Position numbers and translations under genes: made by a program. Positions 52,851 through 60,755 of a stretch of 64,000 nucleotides of DNA are shown one piece after another; within the stretch, counting starts at the first letter, position 1, and every line of letters starts with the position of its first letter. The notes under the pieces are model-generated. The model did not search any database. It was not told the origin of the DNA and saw only the letters and a list, made by a program, of their open reading frames with translations. Source of the stretch: Bacillus sp. EB01 (GTDB lineage: Bacteria; Bacillota; Bacilli; Bacillales; Cytobacillaceae); contig NZ_HG964497.1 in assembly GCF_000613125.1 (NCBI RefSeq), positions 2,490,050 through 2,554,049 of the forward strand, read 5' to 3'.

Positions 52851-53519
52851 TTATATGCTCATAGTTGACTCATGGCGATGTTGGATAAGGCTCTGATAAA
52901 AAGAAGCCATTGTTGCAGTAAAGTATGGAACAAGCCAGATAAAACCAATTCCGAGAGTCAAAACTGACAGGAAAGCCCAGCCTAAAAAGCTAAGCGTCAT
53001 CAAGAAATACTTGCCTTTGTAGCCGTCCATCAGCTTACGGCTTTCAGTAATCGCATCGTTGACGACCATATCCGGGTTGTCCTTCAGAATGAAATAAGCC
53101 TGGGAATATGCGATTCCTTTTATAATTCCCGGCACAATCAAAAGAAGCATCCAAAGGAAAGTATAGATAAGCGTCAGCAAGTACAGGCCCAATGTTTTAA
53201 AATAGATGCCGGCCTTTGAAACTGTGCTGAACAAACTTCCAATACTGACAGGGTTGCCTCTCCGTATGTCAAGAAATGCCCAGTAGTAGCTGTAAAGAAT
53301 TGGGCTAAGAGCTATTGTTGCAATCCAGGATAAAGTAGACGCTTCGGCGGACGGCACATCGGCATTGTACCACGCCTCAAAACCACCACTTCCCAAAATT
53401 TCAATAAACATAGGAATAAAATTAAACAGTCCAAATGTAATGATGGACAGTACAATCGCCGTTCCCCATCTGCCTTTCAGGGCAGCAAGCGCATCCCTCT
53501 TAATCTCTTTAATTATCAA
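52851..53519 (-). CDS. DUF975 family membrane protein
   Basis: A 222-residue protein with five or six membrane helices. IKRDALAALKGRWGTAI at the N-terminus, LPxxGxxK-like VPGIIKGIAYSQAYFILKDNP and ITESRKLMDGYKGKYFLM are diagnostic of DUF975. It has GGGGGAA before the ATG. Function unknown; not obviously linked to the convergent PadR unit. Confidence 0.88.
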   Translation of the reverse strand: MIIKEIKRDALAALKGRWGTAIVLSIITFGLFNFIPMFIEILGSGGFEAWYNADVPSAEASTLSWIATIALSPILYSYYWAFLDIRRGNPVSIGSLFSTVSKAGIYFKTLGLYLLTLIYTFLWMLLLIVPGIIKGIAYSQAYFILKDNPDMVVNDAITESRKLMDGYKGKYFLMTLSFLGWAFLSVLTLGIGFIWLVPYFTATMASFYQSLIQHRHESTMSI

Positions 53520-53690
53520 ACTCGATTCCCCCTAACTTTTTCTCTTTGTAAAGTATATATCAAAAGTTCCGGGTCTACCTCTATAAAATTTATGGAAAAA
53601 ACAGGTGGTTGTTAAATGTGAAGCTTATTAAAAAATGATTTGGAACCCAGGCTTTGGGATGAGTGGAAGCAGCATTTTTAGTAAATAAAT

Positions 53691-53717
53691 CATCCTCCCA
53701 AGAAGTTTGGGAGGATG
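53691..53717 (-). terminator. Terminator of the monooxygenase-like gene
   Basis: Perfect 10-bp arms CATCCTCCCA/TGGGAGGATG (53691-53700 and 53708-53717). Confidence 0.8.
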
Positions 53718-53723
53718 CAAGTG

Positions 53724-54752
53724 CTAGTCATTCAATTCCTTCATGATCATGGCAGCATACTCGAATGATTTAAGGCGCTCGTCGTGGTCAAAGATTTGTG
53801 CGTTGATGATGACCTCATCCGCTGAGGTTTCTTCAAGGAATTCCTGCAAACGGGTTTTAACGATTTCCTTAGTTCCTGTAAAGGTAGAATTGGTGCGGCC
53901 CTCAAGCAGCAGCAGTTCGTAATCACTCGCCAGGTGTTTCAAACTTTCCACAGGCGGCTGAAGCTTGCCAGGGCGGTTTCTTATTAGCTGAAGGAATTGC
54001 TGCTGCATCGAAGTAGCCAGCCAGTTTGCCTTTTCCTCTGTATCAGAGGCGATAATATTTACGCCCACCATTGCGTATGGCTCATCCAGTACGTCTGATG
54101 GCCGGAAAGATTGCCGGTAAATATTCAAAGCGGCAAGAGTATTTTCCGGTGCAAAATGGCTTGCAAATGCAAAAGGCAGGCCCAGCTTTCCTGCAAGTTC
54201 GGCACTGAAGCCGCTTGAACCGAGCAGCCAGACTGGTACATTCAGCCCTTCACCCGGGATGGCACGAACATGGATGACGCCTTCCCGCCTCGAAGGATCA
54301 AAATAAGCCCGCAGTTCCTCTACCTGATTCGGGAAATCTTCAGCACCTGTTCGCCAGTCACGTCTCAGTGCCGAAGCGGTTAGCTGGTCGGTACCGGGGG
54401 CCCGTCCAAGACCTAAGTCAATTCTGCCTGGAAAAAGCGATTCCAATGTCCCGAATTGCTCAGCGATAACAAGCGGGGAGTGGTTCGGCAACATAATCCC
54501 ACCGGACCCAACACGGATAGAAGCCGTATGGGCGGCCACTTGCCCGATAACGACTGCAGTCGCTGAACTCGCAATCCCCGGCATATTGTGGTGCTCGGCA
54601 AGCCAAAAGCGATGATAGCCCCACTTTTCGGCATGCTGTGCAAGGTCAACTGTGTTTTTCAACGACTCCGCCGGTGTGCTTCCCTGTGTTACCGGGGACA
54701 AATCCAGAACCGAGTAACGGACACTTTTTTTATCTATAGACACATCAATCAC
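53724..54752 (-). CDS. LLM class flavin-dependent oxidoreductase (luciferase-like monooxygenase)
   Basis: A 342-residue TIM-barrel flavoprotein of the MsnO8/YceB-like branch. Features are [58 protein letters not shown] (in parts) and [33 protein letters not shown] is the typical later loop. It uses reduced FMN and oxygen; the substrate is unknown. The promoter with a palindromic spacer lies at 54779-54806. Single gene. Confidence 0.9.
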   Translation of the reverse strand: MIDVSIDKKSVRYSVLDLSPVTQGSTPAESLKNTVDLAQHAEKWGYHRFWLAEHHNMPGIASSATAVVIGQVAAHTASIRVGSGGIMLPNHSPLVIAEQFGTLESLFPGRIDLGLGRAPGTDQLTASALRRDWRTGAEDFPNQVEELRAYFDPSRREGVIHVRAIPGEGLNVPVWLLGSSGFSAELAGKLGLPFAFASHFAPENTLAALNIYRQSFRPSDVLDEPYAMVGVNIIASDTEEKANWLATSMQQQFLQLIRNRPGKLQPPVESLKHLASDYELLLLEGRTNSTFTGTKEIVKTRLQEFLEETSADEVIINAQIFDHDERLKSFEYAAMIMKELND

Positions 54753-55110
54753 TTCTTTCTAAAGACTTCTTCACTCGGATTGTATCAATTTAACACGTGT
54801 TCTCAAAATAGATTGACTTAATTATACCTGGTTTTGCGGGCACCGGAACAGGTCTTAGAGGGATATTTAAAAGGTACTACGATACGGTGCAATTCTTTAT
54901 AACTATTAGGTGGGGTTTCATAGTTATTTTTCTCTAGTGATACTCGAAAGATTCACTAGTCAAGTATATAGCCGAATTCTGAACTGCACTTGAAGCTATC
55001 ATATTTAGAAGTTCCCCTTTTGAAAATAAATTGTTCAACGAGTAATCCGATACCAGTTTCTTGCAACTTCGTCCTTGAATCAATAATATGGAGAAAAAAG
55101 CAGAGGAAGG
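54753..55110. other. Divergent intergenic region
   Basis: Besides the promoter at 54779, it has an AT-rich hairpin ATAACTAT/ATAGTTAT (54899-54927) followed by four T, of unclear role. No gene is seen. Confidence 0.45.
54779..54806 (-). promoter_or_regulatory. Promoter with a palindromic spacer for the monooxygenase-like gene
   Basis: On the minus strand TTGAGA, 16 nt, TACAAT. The spacer contains the perfect palindrome AACACGTGTT (54792-54801), a candidate repressor site. Confidence 0.6.
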
Positions 55111-55710
55111 ATGAGCAACTTGACCAACGTATTGCCACCAGGCCAATTTGAAACAGGAAAATGGGCGATCCTCCATCAAGGCGAAGTATACAAATTTAAT
55201 GAAGAAACTTGGCGGTTCCGCCTTTTTGGAGAGGTTGAACAACAACAGACTCTTACCTACAAACAGGTGATGGAGCTGCCAAAAACCACCTCGACGATTG
55301 ATATGCATTGTGTAACAACCTGGTCGAAGTTCGCAACTACATTTGAAGGAGTTTCCCTTAGGGATCTCTTAAAGCTAGTGAAAGTAAAGGAAGATGCAAA
55401 GTACATAAAAATATATGGTTATTTAGACGGCGATCCGGAAGGTTATTCTGCGAATTTGCCGCTTGCCCCACTGATGGGGGATGATTCACTTTTCGTTTAT
55501 CGCTGGAAGGATGAGCATCATGGCTGGCAGGACGTCGATCCGAAACATGGGTATCCTCTGAGATTTATTCCACCTGCAACCTTTTATCTTTGGAAAGGGA
55601 CAAAATGGGCAACAGGAATTGAATTTTTAAAAGAAGACGAAGCTGGATTTTGGGAACAGCTCGGTTACTCCATGTCTGCCAATCCATTCAAAGAGGAACG
55701 TTATCGCTGA
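55111..55710 (+). CDS. Molybdopterin-dependent oxidoreductase, sulfite-oxidase fold (YuiH-like)
   Basis: A 199-residue protein of the sulfite oxidase molybdopterin domain family, about the length of B. subtilis YuiH. The molybdenum ligand is Cys67 in IDMHCVTTWSKF. YSANLPLAPLMGDDSLFVY, HGYPLRFIPPATFYLWKG and KWATGIEFL complete the fold. No signal peptide and no heme domain, so it is cytoplasmic and its electron partner is unknown. The ribosome site overlaps the start closely (GAGGAAGG ATG). No other molybdenum gene lies in the window. Confidence 0.87.
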   Translation: MSNLTNVLPPGQFETGKWAILHQGEVYKFNEETWRFRLFGEVEQQQTLTYKQVMELPKTTSTIDMHCVTTWSKFATTFEGVSLRDLLKLVKVKEDAKYIKIYGYLDGDPEGYSANLPLAPLMGDDSLFVYRWKDEHHGWQDVDPKHGYPLRFIPPATFYLWKGTKWATGIEFLKEDEAGFWEQLGYSMSANPFKEERYR

Positions 55711-55738
55711 TAATAAGAGCTCCGGACAGCTATGAAAC

Positions 55739-56140
55739 CGAATTACGCGGCTAAATTGTTGGTTCCGAATCTCTTGAAACCAGATTATGACAAGCTAGCA
55801 ATGATTCCGAATTCCTCGGAACCTAGTTACGAGGCCAAATTTTTGGTTCCGAATTTCTCGGAACCAGGTTATGACATCCAAGCAAATGATTCTGAATTCT
55901 TCGGAACCAAGTTGCGGGGCCAATTGTTGATTCCGAATTGCTCGAAACCCAGTTATGCCAAGCTAGCATATGATTCCGAAATCTTCGAAACCGAGTTGCT
56001 TGGCCAATTGTTGGCTCCGAATTCCTCGAAATCAGGTTAGGGCAATCTAGCATATGGTAAAGAATCATAACTGGCATCCGGTTACCTGCAATGAAAAGCT
56101 TGCCCTTGGCAGGTTCCGAACGATTCGGAACCTGACTTCG
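55739..56140. repeat. 84-bp higher-order hairpin array (two about 42-bp halves)
   Basis: TTCCGAATT-type words start at 55763, 55847, 55931 and 56015 (exactly 84 bp apart), with a second word halfway in each. Half A continues with GGCCAATTGTTGG-like, half B with CAAGCTAGCATATGA-like sequence. Several words form hairpins GGTTCCGA...TCGGAACC. The array ends at 56111-56133 with a perfect 10-bp hairpin AGGTTCCGAA/TTCGGAACCT. It is open in one frame from 55732 to 56040 but without a ribosome site. Confidence 0.9.
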
Positions 56141-56171
56141 AACTAGACCAATTACTGAATAGGGGAAAACT

Positions 56172-57542
56172 ATGAACACTTATGAAGCACTTGTACAAAA
56201 ACAAAGAGTTTTTTTTGCAACGGGAAAAACGAAGGATGTCGGATTCCGAAAGCAGGCATTGGTAAAGCTGAGACAAATTATTCAGGAAAATGAAAAAAGG
56301 TTTCTTGAGGCACTCAAACAGGATTTAAATAAGAGTGAATTTGAATCGTATTTAACAGAAGTGGGTATTGTCCTAAGTGAGCTTAAGTTTACTGAAAAAA
56401 ATGTAGGGAAATGGGCCAAGCCTCGGAAAGTGAAAGGAACCATGGTTCTAGCTGGCTCGAAAAGCTATATCTATCCGGAGCCCTATGGGGTTTCCTTGAT
56501 AATCTCTCCTTGGAATTATCCGTTTCAGTTAGCTTTCGCCCCATTAATTGGATCAATAGCTGCTGGAAATTGTGCCATTTTAAAACCTTCAGAGCTTACT
56601 CCAGCCACATCAACGCTTTTGGGAGAAGTGGTAAAAAATGCTTTTCCTGAAGAATATATAGCCGTTGTAGAAGGTGGCGTCGAGGCAAGCCAGGGTTTAT
56701 TGAAAGCAAAGGTCGACTACATCTTTTTTACCGGAAGCGTTCCGGTTGGCCGGATCATTATGGAAGCAGCTGCAAAAAATCTTACACCGGTCACTTTGGA
56801 GCTTGGTGGGAAAAGTCCATGCATCGTGCACAGCGATGCGAATCTGAAGCTTGCCGCCAAGCGGATTGCCTGGGGGAAATTCATTAATGCAGGCCAGACA
56901 TGCGTAGCACCGGATTATTTGTATATCCATAAGTCAGTAAAAGGCGAGTTCTTAAATCTTTTAAAAGACGCTGTCACCGAAATTTATGGAGTATCTCCGC
57001 ATGAAAGCGGTACTTTTACAAGAGTTGTAAGCAAACGGCATTTTGACAGGCTTGCTGCGTTTTTACAAGATGGGGAAATTGTATTCGGAGGACAGACAAA
57101 TCCGGAAAAACTGTCAGTTGAACCGACTGTACTTGAAGGCGTGAGTTGGGAGTCACCGGTTATGCAGGATGAAATATTCGGGCCAATTCTGCCGGTTTTG
57201 GTGTTCGATGATGTATCAGAGGTTGTAGAAGAAGTAACTGCCCGACCTAAACCGCTGGCTCTGTATGTTTTTTCCGAAAGTAAAAATTTCCAGGAAGACA
57301 TTCTTGGTAAAATCTCTTTCGGCGGCGGCTGTGTCAATGATACAGTCATGCATTTGGCATCTCCATACCTTCCATTTGGCGGAGTAGGGGAGAGTGGGAT
57401 GGGCGCCTATCACGGAAAAGGAAGTTTTGATGTATTTTCACATGAAAAGAGTATCATGAAGCAGTCCACCAAATTCGATTTGCCTTTCCGTTACCAGAAT
57501 ACAAAGGACGGCCTGAAGAAAATAAAGATGTTCTTAAAATAG
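56172..57542 (+). CDS. Aldehyde dehydrogenase, class 3 type (YwdH-like)
   Basis: A 456-residue ALDH without an N-terminal extension, the length of class 3 enzymes. ISPWNYPFQLAFAPLIGSIA, FFTGSVPVGR (NAD loop), LELGGKSPCIV (Glu) and GQTCVAPDY (catalytic Cys) are all present, and the membrane-type C-terminus YQNTKDGLKKIKMFLK is basic. It oxidises medium or long aldehydes. AGGGG lies 6 nt before the ATG. It is transcribed behind the 84-bp array and YuiH-like gene. Confidence 0.9.
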   Translation: MNTYEALVQKQRVFFATGKTKDVGFRKQALVKLRQIIQENEKRFLEALKQDLNKSEFESYLTEVGIVLSELKFTEKNVGKWAKPRKVKGTMVLAGSKSYIYPEPYGVSLIISPWNYPFQLAFAPLIGSIAAGNCAILKPSELTPATSTLLGEVVKNAFPEEYIAVVEGGVEASQGLLKAKVDYIFFTGSVPVGRIIMEAAAKNLTPVTLELGGKSPCIVHSDANLKLAAKRIAWGKFINAGQTCVAPDYLYIHKSVKGEFLNLLKDAVTEIYGVSPHESGTFTRVVSKRHFDRLAAFLQDGEIVFGGQTNPEKLSVEPTVLEGVSWESPVMQDEIFGPILPVLVFDDVSEVVEEVTARPKPLALYVFSESKNFQEDILGKISFGGGCVNDTVMHLASPYLPFGGVGESGMGAYHGKGSFDVFSHEKSIMKQSTKFDLPFRYQNTKDGLKKIKMFLK

Positions 57543-57616
57543 ATAGCCTGGGTGCAAGTGCACCCAGGTGTTTTTGCTGTTTAGGAAGCTAAAGAGTTCT
57601 CAACAGTGGATTAACC

Positions 57617-57888
57617 GCGCTTCCGCTTTTGTTCCGTCTAGCTACAGCGCCTAGCGCCTAGCGTACTTCGGTCCCCTCGTTACGATAAGTCAACATCGAT
57701 TCGCATTCGCTCATCGTGTTTCCTTTATCCCACACTTAAGGCTCAGTAAGTCTCCATGGGAGACAACTGAGCCTAAAGGTCCGATTCGTTCAACTAACCA
57801 TCAGCAAAGAACGCTGATGGAAGTTTCACTTTATCTCCTTCGAGGCCCTGCAGTCCATACGGCGCTGGTCAAGGCGCTTCCGCTTTTG
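57617..57888. repeat. Structured intergenic repeat of the Bacillaceae GCGCTTCCGCTTTTG type
   Basis: About 270 bp bounded by direct copies of GCGCTTCCGCTTTTG (57617 and 57874). Inside are CTAGCTACAGCGCCTAGCGC, a nested hairpin AGGCTCAGT..GTCTCC..GAGAC.ACTGAGCCT (57739-57774) and a second hairpin CCATCAGC/GCTGATGG (57798-57820). I remember similar elements from many Bacillaceae genomes. It fills the gap between convergent aldehyde dehydrogenase and racA genes. Confidence 0.7.
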
Positions 57889-57891
57889 CTT

Positions 57892-58416
57892 CTAAAATCC
57901 AAAAAACAGTGTGAAAAAATTCCGCTTCTTTTTTCTTTTAACCGGCACGCCTGTATCAAATACGAGAGGTGCATCTTTTATTGAAGAATCCTTTTTAGTC
58001 TGAGCCTGGCTTTGAAGAGTGGTAATGGTTGCGGCAAGCTCTGCAACTGTTTTTTGTAATTCCTCTATTTCCCGGCGGTGCTGGAGAAGCTGATAGGAGG
58101 TTACCGAGTCCGCTTTCCCGTCAAGGCGGCGTTCCATGTCATTAAATTTCATTAGCAATTCCTCAACATCCGGGTGGATCTCTACTGCTTTTACAGTTCC
58201 TTTGCGCGGGCTTGGGTCTTTAAATGGTGCAATATCCTGGAGTAATGCGCCACTCTGGATCTTGTCCCGGATTTCCTCCAGGAGAGGGAGATCGGCTTCC
58301 TTGAAAGTGTAATGGCCGCGCTCATTTCGTTCCATAGGCAAATTCAGCTGTTTAACCCAGCGCTGTACTGTGCTTGTCGACACTCCTAGATGTTTGGCAA
58401 CTTCGCTTGAATTCAT
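57892..58416 (-). CDS. racA: Chromosome-anchoring protein RacA
   Basis: A 174-residue protein. The N-terminal MerR-like helix-turn-helix (VAKHLGVSTSTVQRWVKQLN, then ERNERGHYTF) and the linker with GALLQDI match RacA; a coiled coil follows (EIEELQKTVAELAATITTLQ), and the basic-aromatic tail RKKKRNFFTLFFGF would sit on the membrane or DivIVA. In sporulating Bacillus RacA binds sites near the origin and pins them to the cell pole. GGGGG lies 7 nt before the ATG. Confidence 0.9.
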   Translation of the reverse strand: MNSSEVAKHLGVSTSTVQRWVKQLNLPMERNERGHYTFKEADLPLLEEIRDKIQSGALLQDIAPFKDPSPRKGTVKAVEIHPDVEELLMKFNDMERRLDGKADSVTSYQLLQHRREIEELQKTVAELAATITTLQSQAQTKKDSSIKDAPLVFDTGVPVKRKKKRNFFTLFFGF

Positions 58417-58501
58417 TTCAATTCCCCCTAAATAATTTTTCCATAGCGGGCAATCCTCTTGTTTTACTACCTTTAGTCAAGGAATAGAGGCTGCTTGGCG
58501 A

Positions 58502-59464
58502 TCACCCCCAAAATTTCCACCATTTTTTCTCTTTGGCTGCGGCTGCATCGCGGAAGCTTGTGACGATTTCTTGCAGCAGCTCTTCACGGCGGTCCATTTC
58601 CTGGCTATGGATCATTCGCTCCATATGCAGAGTTTCCATGTAAAATTCGCGGTCCTTAATAAGCGTATCGTTAAAGCTTTCAACCACATTCTCAGTCACT
58701 ACATTTGAATCGGACATCGATTTTATCAAGGCTTTCAATTCCTTTGATGAACGTTCGGAAGACTGGGCCATCCTCTTGTTCAAGGAAGAAATTTGTTCGG
58801 AGGTGCTTTTTGAAACGTTCGAAATGCTGCTTGAAAGGAAGCGTGCAGTTTCGGAGGCTTGTTCTGAAGACTTCGAAACTACCTCGGTGAGTTCGGCTAC
58901 TTCAGCTAGAGTTCGTTCTCCGGACTTATAAATTGAATCTGACAGGGATTTTACAGTGTGAAACGAACCTTTCGAAACTTCCTTTTTAACCTCTTCAATC
59001 ACTTCCTTTTTCATTGTTGTCCGGATTTCCTCTCGGACGCCAGCGAGAAAATCCTGTTTATATGCTTCCATTGCGGCGAAAAAGGCTTCGGAATCAAAAG
59101 CAGGCACTAAAGGGGCTTCGGAAGGTACAGCCACTTCCTGTTTCACTGGCACTGGCTTCATTTCCTTGACTACTTTCACAGTGGTTCCGATAGATTCGGA
59201 AGCAGCCTCCGAGCTTTGCCGGAAGTGTTGCTGGATAAGCTCTCTAATCATTTCTTTCCCTAAATTTTTTTCGCGCATTTGCTTGATTTTCACTAGGAGC
59301 GCAATTTCCGTATCTGTATAAAAACGAGATCCCTGCCTGGTGCGCGGTATTACCACAAGGCCGCTAAAATCCCGTTCCCACTGACGAATTGTCCCCTGTG
59401 GAACACTAATCATTTTTGATACTTCCTGAATCGTATAAGCTTTCATTACTTGTCCGTCTTTCAT
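58502..59464 (-). CDS. MerR-type DNA-binding protein with long coiled coil and aromatic C-terminal tip
   Basis: 320 residues. A MerR-type helix-turn-helix (YTIQEVSKMISVPQGTIRQW, then TRQGSRFYTDTEIALL) is followed by a linker rich in Pro/Val, a helical region (KEVIEEVKKEVSK) and a long Ser/Ala-rich coiled coil (SEQASETARFLSSSISNVSK). The C-terminus ends KEKKWWKFWG, an amphipathic aromatic tip like that of the adjacent RacA. It may be a second DNA-membrane tether. AAAGGATG precedes the ATG at 59464; ATG 59446 is an alternative. It lies 85 nt ahead of racA on the same strand. Confidence 0.8.
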   Translation of the reverse strand: MKDGQVMKAYTIQEVSKMISVPQGTIRQWERDFSGLVVIPRTRQGSRFYTDTEIALLVKIKQMREKNLGKEMIRELIQQHFRQSSEAASESIGTTVKVVKEMKPVPVKQEVAVPSEAPLVPAFDSEAFFAAMEAYKQDFLAGVREEIRTTMKKEVIEEVKKEVSKGSFHTVKSLSDSIYKSGERTLAEVAELTEVVSKSSEQASETARFLSSSISNVSKSTSEQISSLNKRMAQSSERSSKELKALIKSMSDSNVVTENVVESFNDTLIKDREFYMETLHMERMIHSQEMDRREELLQEIVTSFRDAAAAKEKKWWKFWG

Positions 59465-60004
59465 TTGGATGCATCCTTTCTGCTCAGAAAATTTCTGCAT
59501 TGGAGTTTTTTTCTAACGGTACTATCTATGTTTTTGCCGCGGAGGGAGCTTTTTCCTGCACCATGACAAAAGCTATCAAAACTAGTGGTTTTACGTTGAA
59601 TAAAAACAATTTACGATAGTTTACCGGCTGAATTTTCCAGGCAAAGGGGCGAATGAGGGAGAATGATTAGCCGGCTTTAGGAGAATAGGGTGGACGTGTC
59701 GATATCTGTTTAGTATCCTGGGAAAAATCTGCTAAAAAGAGAGAAAGCTAGCATCCAATTAAAGATTCGAAGGAAGGAGGAAGCGGGCTGAAGTTTGAAT
59801 CATTTGGTGAAACAAGGCTTTAAACAATTGCCATTGAGATTTGAAGGGATGCTTTGATCCTAAGTTTTGGAACAGTGAAGATTTCGGTGCAGAAAGAATG
59901 AATGGTACGAATCCTAGTGAACCCATTGGAAAGAATCAAGCATTTAAATTACCAGGCAACAGGCCAGCCTATCGAGAATATGCTGTGAAAAAGGCGTGAG
60001 TCCA
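59465..60004. other. Gap with a possible broken small gene
   Basis: About 540 bp between divergent units. The part 59800-59999 may be a frameshifted small gene (separate entry); the part 59500-59790 shows no gene and no clear hairpin beyond promoter needs. Confidence 0.4.
59802..59999 (+). pseudogene. Possible frameshifted small gene upstream of the L,D-transpeptidase
   Basis: GGAGGAAGC at 59776 is followed by a frame giving NHLVKQGFKQLPLRFEGML, which stops at a TGA near 59858. One base shift away the frame is open as DPKFWNSEDFGAERMNGT and on through [17 protein letters not shown] to a TGA at 59997. Deleting one T in the CTTT at about 59855 would join them. No family is recognised, so the call is weak. 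Confidence 0.35.
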
Positions 60005-60496
60005 ATGATTCATATAGTTAAAAAAGGCGAAACGCTTGCCATCATCGCAGTGAATTACAGGGTAAGCCTCTCACGGTTAATGAGGGCAAACCCGGGTATC
60101 GGGGAGAGGATTCAAGTTGGGCAAAGGATTACAGTTCCTGGATTGCCTAATCCGGCCACGATTCCGTATAGAATAGATGTATCGGTGAAAGGCAGGAAGC
60201 TTACGTTATTTAGAAACGGCCGGGTAGAAAAAACTTATCCGATTGCAGTGGGAAAGATGCTTACAACTACCCCGCTCGGAGAATATGTCATAGTTAATCG
60301 AGAACCGAATCCAGGTGGCCCGTACGGTGTAATGTGGCTTTCCTTATCCAGGGCGGGGTATGGCATACATGGCACGAATAATCCCTCCTCGATAGGCAAG
60401 GCAGTTTCCAGGGGATGTATCAGAATGTATAATCGCGATGTGCTGGAGCTTGCCGCCAAGGTTCCTAATGGAACTCGCGTCGTAATTCATAATTGA
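60005..60496 (+). CDS. L,D-transpeptidase (YkuD) with N-terminal LysM
   Basis: A 163-residue protein, close to B. subtilis YkuD in layout. Lys[20 protein letters not shown] to [11 protein letters not shown]. YkuD domain: [18 protein letters not shown], then [20 protein letters not shown], where His, Ser and Cys of the HGT and SRGCIRM motifs form the active site. It links meso-Dap residues or anchors proteins in the wall. No signal peptide is apparent, as for YkuD, which is found in spores. The ATG at 60005 follows AAAGGCG; the GTG at 59996 is an alternative. Confidence 0.9.
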   Translation: MIHIVKKGETLAIIAVNYRVSLSRLMRANPGIGERIQVGQRITVPGLPNPATIPYRIDVSVKGRKLTLFRNGRVEKTYPIAVGKMLTTTPLGEYVIVNREPNPGGPYGVMWLSLSRAGYGIHGTNNPSSIGKAVSRGCIRMYNRDVLELAAKVPNGTRVVIHN

Positions 60497-60500
60497 CTTC

Positions 60501-60530
60501 AAAACAGGCAGCAGCGGCTGCCTGTTTTCT
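60501..60530 (+). terminator. Terminator after the L,D-transpeptidase gene
   Basis: Perfect 11-bp arms AAAACAGGCAG/CTGCCTGTTTT with a 6-nt loop. Confidence 0.85.
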
Positions 60531-60755
60531 ATAAAAAACTTTTTTATCAGCAAAAAATGGGTAATGAGAAAAGCATCAGCACTACAAAACCTATACGGAA
60601 CACCGTAAAGTATTTCTGCCGACAACAAACTACTAACAATTTAATCAACAATTCCCCACTTTTATTAAAAAACGAAGAAAGATATCAAAGTTTGCAGGAA
60701 TAAAGCTGGAAATGTCGAATTACAGACAATATACTTCAAGCAGACGGGGTGTCCC

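Noticed and set aside
55732-56040. 102-codon open frame through the 84-bp array
   Set aside because: No ribosome site, period divisible by three explains openness, and the DNA shows hairpin words rather than codon-like variation.
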